From: a bacterium
GTDB taxonomy: Bacteria > Planctomycetota > Planctomycetia > Planctomycetales > Planctomycetaceae
DNA: 64,000 nt
Assembly: GCA_016125225.1 (NCBI GenBank)
Contig: WGME01000003.1
Location: 310,001 to 374,000 of the forward strand
Direction of reading: 5' to 3'
Position numbers and translations under genes: made by a program. Positions 58,235-64,000 of this stretch are shown in pieces (within the stretch, counting starts at the first letter, position 1; the number at the start of each line of letters is the position of its first letter). Below the pieces are notes generated by a model. That model did no database searches and had not been told where the DNA came from. It was given only the letters and a program-made list of their open reading frames with translations.

Positions 58235-60844
58235 ATGCCTGCCATTCGCGTTACCTGCCGTGCCTGTGGGGCCACCTTCAAGGTCGATGCCAAGCACGCT
58301 GGCCGGAAGGGACGCTGTCCGAAAGCCAACTGCAGCGGGGTTTACATCGTTCCCGATTTACCGGATGACGAGGATGAGTTCGCGCCGATTCCCTCGGCCG
58401 TGAAATCCCGCCTGCAGAAGTCATCGGCCCAATCTTCGTCCAAGCGGAAGAAAACGAGCAAAGCCGCGAAATCGTCCTCGCGGTGGTGGTTGATCGCTGG
58501 CGGTTCCGTCTGCCTGCTGGCCGTGGTCGCCGTGGGCATGGCTTGGTTATTCTCTGGTGCAGCGGGGGGAACTTCGCTGACATCCGCAGCCGTCGCGGCT
58601 CAGGCCCCCCCCACTCCGCCGCCGTTTGAAACCCAGGCGTTGCCGTTCCTCAAGCAGCACTGCCTCGATTGCCACAGTGGCGACGAACCCGAAGCCGGCA
58701 TCTCGTTTGCCAATTTCACCAACGAACAGCAGCTGCTCAAGCAACGCAAGTTGTGGCAACGGGTCCTCGACTTGATTGATCAAGGCGTGATGCCACCGGC
58801 TGATGCCGCCCAACCCACCGCCTCGGAAAAAGAGACGGTCGTCCAATATCTGAATCATGCCTTGTACTATGTCGACTGCTCTCAGGCGGTTGATCCCGGC
58901 CGAGTTACTATCCGCCGTTTGAACCGCGCGGAATACAACAACACCATTCGCGATCTGGTGGGAGTCACATTCCGTCCGGCCGATGATTTCCCTTCAGATG
59001 ATGTCGGTTATGGATTCGACAACATTGGCGATGTGCTGTCGTTGCCTCCGCTGCTGATGGAGAAGTATCTTGAAGCGGCCGAAGCCGTTGCGAAAGAAGC
59101 GGTCGTCGTCGTCGATCCGAACAAACCGAAAGTGGTGACGACGGGCTCCGATGCTCTCATTCGTGGTCCCGCTGCGCATGATGCCAATGACGCCGTGATC
59201 CTTGTTTCCACGGGGCATGTTTCGACCAAATTCAATGCACCGCTGGCTGGGGAATACATCATCCGTGTGAGAGCTGGTGGTCAACGGGCCGGTAACGATC
59301 TGCCCAAGCTGGAAATCCGTGTGCCGAAGCAGTCCCCGAAATCGTTCAATGTCGAAGCCAAAAACTATGACATGAAAGACCATGAGCACCGCGTGACCTT
59401 ACCCGCCGGTCAGACGGAAATCATCGCGGCGTTCACCAACGACTACTACGATGAGAAGAAGAAAGAAGACCGCAATTTGCTGGTCCGGCAGATTGAAGTC
59501 GTCGGGCCGATGAATGTGAAGCCCGAAGACTTCCCACCATTCCAACGCGAATTTCTGGCCTCGCGTCCTTCCGCTGATATGTCGGTCAATGTCGCGGTCC
59601 GTAACGATCTTCGGCCGTTTCTCAAGCGGGCGTTTCGCCGTCCGATTCAGGAATCGGAACTCGACCTGTATGTGCAGTTCGTGCAGAAAACCGTCGAGCA
59701 GGGCGAGTCGTTTGAAGCGGCGATGCAGCAGACGCTCACCGCGATTCTGGTCTCGCCCCATTTCCTCTTCCGCGTGGAGACCGACCGCAATCCGAACGAT
59801 CCGCATGACCTCCACCCGCTCAACGATTTTGAATTAGCTGCGAGGCTGAGTTACTTCCTCTGGTCGAGCATGCCGGACGACAAGTTGTTGGCGCTCGCCG
59901 AGCGGAATGAACTTCATCGCGATGATGTGATTGTGGCGGAAGTCCAGCGGATGCTCGCCGACAGCAAGTCGCAAGCTCTCGTGGATAATTTTGCCGAGCA
60001 GTGGCTGCAGCTCCGCATCTTGAACGACATTCGTCCCGATCCGGAACTCTATCCCGCCTTCTCACCCGAACTGCGGGCGGACATGCAGCAGGAGACCAAG
60101 CAACTCTTCACGCACATCATGCGGAACGATCGCAGTCTGCTCGACTTGCTCGAAGCCCGGTACACATTCCTCAACGAACGCCTCGCGAAGCACTATGGTA
60201 TCAACGGTGTGCAAGGCAATGAATTCCGTGAAGTGAGCTTGGAAGGAACGCCACGCACGGGGCTGCTCACGCATGCCAGCGTCATGACGATGACCTCGAA
60301 TCCGAACCGCACATCGCCGGTGAAACGTGGCAAATGGATCATGGAAGTGGTGCTTAACACGCCACCTCCGCCTCCTCCGCCAAATGTGCCCGAGTTGGAA
60401 GCCGCCAAGGCCGACGAGAGTATGACCTTCCGTCAGCAGTTGGAACTTCATCGGCAGAATGCGACCTGTGCGTCGTGTCATCGCACAATGGATGAACTCG
60501 GCTTCGGCCTCGAAAACTTCGACCCGATCGGCCGGTTCCGCGAAAAAGATGGCGAACGGCCGCTCGATGTCACCGGTTTACTTCCCGATGGCAACCGCTT
60601 TGCCGGTCCTCAGGAACTCGCACAAACCCTCAAGAAGCGGCAAACGCAGTTCGCCCAGTCGGTTTCGGAAAAGCTGCTGACCTATGCACTCGGCCGCGGT
60701 ACCGAATATTATGACCGTTGCACCGTGAACAAGATCGCCGATCAATTGGAACTAGGCCAGTTCAGGTTTTCGGCCTTGGTAAATGCCATTGTGAAGTCCG
60801 AACCGTTCCGCATGCGTCGCGGAGAAGATGTGACCACCAACTGA
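58235..60844 (+). CDS. Membrane-anchored DUF1592/DUF1588/DUF1585 cytochrome-like protein with N-terminal zinc ribbon
   Basis: From the ATG at 58235 the product is 869 aa. It opens with a zinc ribbon (C8, C11, C28, C33), an acidic patch, a Lys/Ser-rich stretch and a membrane helix (about 84-106). A cytochrome c-like motif CLDCH (C143, C146, H147) follows, then a carbohydrate-binding-like stretch and DUF1587, DUF1595, DUF1592, DUF1588 and DUF1585 blocks (RRLNRAEYNNTIRDLVGV, LSYFLWSSMPDDKLL, NRTSPVKRGKWIMEVVLNTP, CASCHRTMDELGFGLENFDP). The family is planctomycete-typical, of unknown substrate. The DUF1552 gene follows 43 bases on. The N-terminal ribbon plus anchor is unusual for this family. Confidence 0.88.
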   Translation: MPAIRVTCRACGATFKVDAKHAGRKGRCPKANCSGVYIVPDLPDDEDEFAPIPSAVKSRLQKSSAQSSSKRKKTSKAAKSSSRWWLIAGGSVCLLAVVAVGMAWLFSGAAGGTSLTSAAVAAQAPPTPPPFETQALPFLKQHCLDCHSGDEPEAGISFANFTNEQQLLKQRKLWQRVLDLIDQGVMPPADAAQPTASEKETVVQYLNHALYYVDCSQAVDPGRVTIRRLNRAEYNNTIRDLVGVTFRPADDFPSDDVGYGFDNIGDVLSLPPLLMEKYLEAAEAVAKEAVVVVDPNKPKVVTTGSDALIRGPAAHDANDAVILVSTGHVSTKFNAPLAGEYIIRVRAGGQRAGNDLPKLEIRVPKQSPKSFNVEAKNYDMKDHEHRVTLPAGQTEIIAAFTNDYYDEKKKEDRNLLVRQIEVVGPMNVKPEDFPPFQREFLASRPSADMSVNVAVRNDLRPFLKRAFRRPIQESELDLYVQFVQKTVEQGESFEAAMQQTLTAILVSPHFLFRVETDRNPNDPHDLHPLNDFELAARLSYFLWSSMPDDKLLALAERNELHRDDVIVAEVQRMLADSKSQALVDNFAEQWLQLRILNDIRPDPELYPAFSPELRADMQQETKQLFTHIMRNDRSLLDLLEARYTFLNERLAKHYGINGVQGNEFREVSLEGTPRTGLLTHASVMTMTSNPNRTSPVKRGKWIMEVVLNTPPPPPPPNVPELEAAKADESMTFRQQLELHRQNATCASCHRTMDELGFGLENFDPIGRFREKDGERPLDVTGLLPDGNRFAGPQELAQTLKKRQTQFAQSVSEKLLTYALGRGTEYYDRCTVNKIADQLELGQFRFSALVNAIVKSEPFRMRRGEDVTTN

Positions 60845-60887
60845 TCACGTGCCAGCGTGGTCTCCCTGAAATCAGACCGAGGTTGCC

Positions 60888-62225
60888 ATGAGCCGTTTTC
60901 CGTTATCGCGTCGGACGTTTCTCCGTGGTGTCGGTGCCACGATGGCCTTGCCCTTTCTGGAAGCCATGCATCCGGCACGTGCATTAGCTGCCAGCACTGC
61001 GGCCACACCCAATCGGCTACTGTTCATCTTCTTCCCCAATGGGGCGATCATGCAGGACTGGAAACCGAAGTCGGAAGGGCTCGATTTTCAGCTTTCGCCG
61101 ACCTTGGAACCACTGGCCAAAGTGAAATCGAAGATTTCGGTCCTCTCGGGGCTGGCTCAAGACAATGCCCGTGCCAAGGGCGATGGTGGTGGTGACCACG
61201 CCCGCTCGGCGTCGGCGTTCCTCACCGGCGCTCATCCCGTGAAGACCGGCGGGGCCGATATCCGCGTTGGTCGGTCGGTCGATCAGGTGGCCGCCGAAAA
61301 GATTGGCAACCGCACCCGCTTGCCCTCGCTCGAAATTGGGATCGAAGGGGGCCGCAATGCCGGGGAATGCGATTCCGGTTATAGCTGCGCCTACTCGAAC
61401 AACATCTCCTGGAAGACCGAATCGACTCCCATGTCGAAGGAGATCAACCCGAAGGCGGTCTTCCGGCGATTGTTCGGCGACCGCGAAAACCTCGCTGATA
61501 AAGCCAAGCGAGATAAAGCCCGGCAGAGCATTCTTGATCTCGTCGCCAGTGATGCTGCCAAGCTGCAGCAGAAACTCGGCCAGACCGATCGCCGCAAGCT
61601 TGATGAGTACTTCACCAGCGTGCGTGAACTGGAGCAGCGGATTGAACGCAGCCAGGCCGAGACGGACCAATACCCCGTGCCCGATTATCCCGAGCCGACC
61701 GGGATTCCGCGTGACGCCGATGAACACGTCCGCCAGATGTACGACCTGCTGACGCTCGCCATTCAGACCGATTCAACCCGCGTGGCGACCTACATGCTCG
61801 CCAATGAAGGAAGCAATCGCAGTTACCCGATGGTGGGGGTGAACGATGGGCATCATCATCTGTCGCACCACCAGAACAAGCAGGACTGGATGGATCAGAT
61901 CAAGAAGATCGACAGGTACTTCGTCTCCCGGTTTGCGGAGTTTCTGGAGAAACTCGACAGCATTCGTGAAGGGGAAGGGACGCTACTCGATCATTCGATG
62001 ATCGTCTATGGCGGTGCCATTGCCGACGGCAACGCCCATGCTCATCACGATCTGCCGATTGTGCTCGCAGGCGGCGGCAGTGGCACCCTCACGCAGAACC
62101 GGCACATTGTCTATCCGTCGGAAACGCCGCTCAACAACCTCTTCCTGTCGCTGCTCGACCGCATGGACGTGCAGACCGAAAAGCTCGGCGACAGCAGCGG
62201 CCGGGTAACCAATTTGCAGATGTGA
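60888..62225 (+). CDS. DUF1552-family exported protein
   Basis: The 445-aa product has a twin-arginine-type leader (PLSRRTFLRGVGATMALPFL), then the DUF1552 core: RLLFIFFPNGAIMQDWKP, KISVLSGLAQDNARAKG, GGDHARSASAFLTGAHP, SCAYSNNISWKTESTPMSKE and SNRSYPMVGVNDGHHHLSHH. The family is alkaline-phosphatase-fold related to DUF1501. It is routinely paired with DUF1592 proteins in planctomycetes, which suggests that they act together at the cell surface or in the periplasm. Function is unknown. Confidence 0.92.
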   Translation: MSRFPLSRRTFLRGVGATMALPFLEAMHPARALAASTAATPNRLLFIFFPNGAIMQDWKPKSEGLDFQLSPTLEPLAKVKSKISVLSGLAQDNARAKGDGGGDHARSASAFLTGAHPVKTGGADIRVGRSVDQVAAEKIGNRTRLPSLEIGIEGGRNAGECDSGYSCAYSNNISWKTESTPMSKEINPKAVFRRLFGDRENLADKAKRDKARQSILDLVASDAAKLQQKLGQTDRRKLDEYFTSVRELEQRIERSQAETDQYPVPDYPEPTGIPRDADEHVRQMYDLLTLAIQTDSTRVATYMLANEGSNRSYPMVGVNDGHHHLSHHQNKQDWMDQIKKIDRYFVSRFAEFLEKLDSIREGEGTLLDHSMIVYGGAIADGNAHAHHDLPIVLAGGGSGTLTQNRHIVYPSETPLNNLFLSLLDRMDVQTEKLGDSSGRVTNLQM

Positions 62226-62232
62226 TGTAAGT

Positions 62233-62311
62233 AGTGCCAAGTGCTAAGAGACCAGTGCCAAGTGGAGTGAAGTCGACTTCCACACTTGGCACTTAGCACT
62301 CGACACTAGGC
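62233..62311. repeat. Inverted heptad arrays between the DUF1552 and DUF1501 genes
   Basis: Left arm 62233-62267 has five units (AGTGCCA, AGTGCTA, AGAGACC, AGTGCCA, AGTGGAG), equal to AAGTGCC in another phase. A central near-palindrome (GAAGTCGACTTC) joins it to right-arm units at 62284-62311 (ACTTGGC, ACTTAGC, ACTCGAC, ACTAGGC). It lies between convergent genes, so it could also act in termination. Confidence 0.85.
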
Positions 62312-62318
62312 CCACTCA

Positions 62319-63815
62319 TTACGCCAGCATCTCGTGCACCACGCGGCTGCCTTCGGGGAGCAGCGGGATTGGGCGGCCGGTGCGGTCGGGCAGGAACATG
62401 TGTGGTTCGATGCCCAGCAGGTGGTACATTGTGGCCAACACATCCTTCGGTGAGATGGGGTTCGAAATCACGTCGCCCGCGATCTTGTCGGTCGCACCAA
62501 CGACGCGGCCACGGGCAATGCCACCCCCGGCGAAGAGGGCCGAGTAAGCTCGCGACCAATGATCGCGGCCTGCCCCCTTGGCTCCGTTGATCTTCGGCGT
62601 CCGGCCGTGCTCGCTGAGACAGACGACGAGAGTATCGTCGAGCATGCCCCGCTGCTCGAGATCGAGAATCAAGCCGGAGAAGGCCTTGTCGAACGGCGGC
62701 AAAAGCTGGTCGGTCATACGGGGGTAATGATTCCAGTGCGTATCCCAGGCATCACCAGCGAGGCCGTATTCATCCCAGAAAACACTCACCAGCCGCGTCC
62801 CGGCTTCCACCATCCGGCGAGCCCCGAGGCAGGCTTGGCCAAACAGTGACATGCCGTACAATTCTCGCGTGTCTTCCTTTTCTCGGCGGACATCGAGAGC
62901 TTCCGACACCTTGGGTGATTCCAGCAGCGAGTAAGCCAACTGCTGGAATTCATTCATTGTCTGAATGCGTTCGTTTTTCGCCAGTCCCCGCCGCGCGGTA
63001 TCGAACTGATCGAGCAGAGTGCGGCGCGTGTTCAAGCGATCGAGCGTCAGTCCCTCAGGCATGTTGGTTGATGAGAGACGGAACGAACTATCGGGGACGC
63101 AGCCGACATACGGGTCCCAGATGTCGAGATCCATGTCACGCAGCGTCTTCTTGACCGAGCGTGAAGCCTTGCCTTCGAACTCGGTCCAGATCGGGTTGTA
63201 CATCGTCCCAAGGTAAGACGCATACGGCCCCGCGCGGAAGACTTCCCCTTGCCGCTGCGAACTGAACGGGAAGGGCAAGGCCACGTTCTGCGGGAACTCG
63301 CTGAGTCCGCCGCGCCGCTGGCGATCGACATATTCCACGGCACAGCCGAAGTAAGGATGATGCTTCGGATCGCCGGGCGAGAGCTCCATATTGACGTCGA
63401 TGATCGGCGTCCCGGTCATCGCATACGCCACACCGTGAATCGGATAGTCGTGGTGCATCGATCGCACCACGGTAATCCGGTCGGTCATCTTAGCGATATT
63501 CGGCCAGTACTCGCAGACATCGAGTCCGGGCAAGGCCGATGGAATCGGCTGAATGGTGCCACGAATTTCGAGCGGCGCCTCGGGCTTCATATCGACGGTT
63601 TCGAGCTGGCTCGGTGAACCGTACAGAAAGAGGACGATGCATTGCTTTGCGCGGCCGAAGCCATCGCCTGCACCGCTGGAAGCCTGAGCCGTTTTTTCGG
63701 CTTGTAAGAGATGAGAAAGCGATAATCCCGCGAGACTGGCCCCACCGACTTCCAGGAAGTCACGCCGTTTGAGACCGGTACACAGCCGTTTTTCCGAGCC
63801 GAGAACACGCAGCAT
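62319..63815 (-). CDS. DUF1501 exported protein
   Basis: From the ATG at 63815, with GGAGG 10 bases upstream, the product is 498 aa and begins MLRVLGSEKRLCTGLKRRDF, a twin-arginine-type leader (KRRDFLEVGGASLAGLSL). DUF1501 blocks are CIVLFLYGSPSQLETVDMKP, RITVVRSMHHDYPIHGVAYA, DTLVVCLSEHGRTPKINGAK, AGRDHWSRAYSALFAGGGIA. It differs from the DUF1501 protein at 43220 mainly in its longer middle region (residues 160-260). It converges on the DUF1552 gene across the heptad element. Confidence 0.92.
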   Translation of the reverse strand: MLRVLGSEKRLCTGLKRRDFLEVGGASLAGLSLSHLLQAEKTAQASSGAGDGFGRAKQCIVLFLYGSPSQLETVDMKPEAPLEIRGTIQPIPSALPGLDVCEYWPNIAKMTDRITVVRSMHHDYPIHGVAYAMTGTPIIDVNMELSPGDPKHHPYFGCAVEYVDRQRRGGLSEFPQNVALPFPFSSQRQGEVFRAGPYASYLGTMYNPIWTEFEGKASRSVKKTLRDMDLDIWDPYVGCVPDSSFRLSSTNMPEGLTLDRLNTRRTLLDQFDTARRGLAKNERIQTMNEFQQLAYSLLESPKVSEALDVRREKEDTRELYGMSLFGQACLGARRMVEAGTRLVSVFWDEYGLAGDAWDTHWNHYPRMTDQLLPPFDKAFSGLILDLEQRGMLDDTLVVCLSEHGRTPKINGAKGAGRDHWSRAYSALFAGGGIARGRVVGATDKIAGDVISNPISPKDVLATMYHLLGIEPHMFLPDRTGRPIPLLPEGSRVVHEMLA

Positions 63816-63987
63816 GTAACGAATCGCCTCCTTCTCCACCCATCAGGCGCAGTTTATGTCATCGGCGGTCGTAGGGCAAGATTCGCAATGAGAATCCTCC
63901 GGGAACTATGGAATGTGTATTCGACGCGACCGGTTCCAGCGGTTACAGTCAAATCGGCTCGAGTTTCACAGCCTGTGAGGTGAACTG

Positions 63988-64000
63988 ATGATCTCTTTGC
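63988..64000 (+). CDS. Possible start of a next gene (truncated by window end)
   Basis: An ATG at 63988 with GAGG 8 bases upstream opens a frame (MISL) that runs off the window. Only four codons are visible, so this is a suggestion, not an identification. The 148 bases before it show nothing else. Confidence 0.35.

Overview
This window is a chromosomal segment from a bacterium of the phylum Planctomycetota, probably class Planctomycetia. The assignment rests on gene content. There are two DUF1501 proteins, a DUF1592/DUF1588-type cytochrome protein paired with a DUF1552 protein, a HYExAFE-family protein, a DUF4159 protein with terpene-cyclase-like repeats, an EF-Tu with an altered switch I, and zinc-ribbon/membrane proteins of a planctomycete type. 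KDO synthesis, YajC/SecDF and lipoproteins point to a diderm envelope. I found no rRNA, CRISPR array, prophage or insertion sequence. The genes look like stable chromosomal core plus lineage-specific genes.

Layout. 1-10 kb: an edge-truncated DUF4159 protein, the helicase HrpB, a TPR protein with a strong terminator, a minus-strand group (Mog, TIM-barrel protein, nitroreductase, glutamine cyclotransferase) and a coupled SET-domain/lipoprotein pair. 10-18.5 kb (minus strand): a ketoacyl synthase, a small membrane protein, a HYExAFE protein, SecDF, YajC, Tgt, an Imm17-like protein and a lone GspF-like protein. 18.6-25 kb: a duplicated membrane/PH-like protein, RimI, a zinc-ribbon membrane protein, a DtxR/MntR regulator overlapping rsmE tail to tail, a PQQ-propeller protein and a methyltransferase.

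25-43.2 kb is the translation/transcription core. A strong promoter drives tRNA-Thr, Tyr, Gly, Thr and tuf, the same order as E. coli thrU-tyrU-glyT-thrT-tufB. Then come rpmG, tRNA-Trp, secE, nusG, rplKAJL, rpoBC, rpsL, rpsG and a fusA-like gene. Several control elements are visible: tuf-rpmG terminators, a tuf leader with alternative pairings, a long helix between rpsL and rpsG where S7 feedback acts in E. coli, and a terminator between rpsG and fusA. Three proteins are unusual. EF-Tu lacks RGITI in switch I. S12 carries Arg at position 88, the classical streptomycin-resistance substitution. The EF-G is a divergent EF-G2-type paralogue lacking the domain IV GGRGQYG loop.

43.2-64 kb: a DUF1501 protein, a TPR lipoprotein, KdsA, a translationally coupled SLBB-membrane protein/actin-like ATPase pair, the pyruvate dehydrogenase genes (aceE, aceF, lpd), a zinc-ribbon protein, a PDZ protein, the DUF1592-DUF1552 pair and a second DUF1501 protein.

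The most unexpected signal is a family of degenerate tandem heptamers (forward consensus NAGNGYY, reverse complement RRCNCTN) in intergenic DNA. Arrays of about five units occur as inverted pairs around the Imm17-like gene, between two tRNA genes, around a double palindrome in the aceF-lpd gap and between the DUF1552 and DUF1501 genes. A decayed pair lies near 11.4 kb. The other strong candidate for an undescribed system is the SLBB/actin-like pair, which would link a periplasmic SLBB domain to a cytoplasmic filament-type ATPase.
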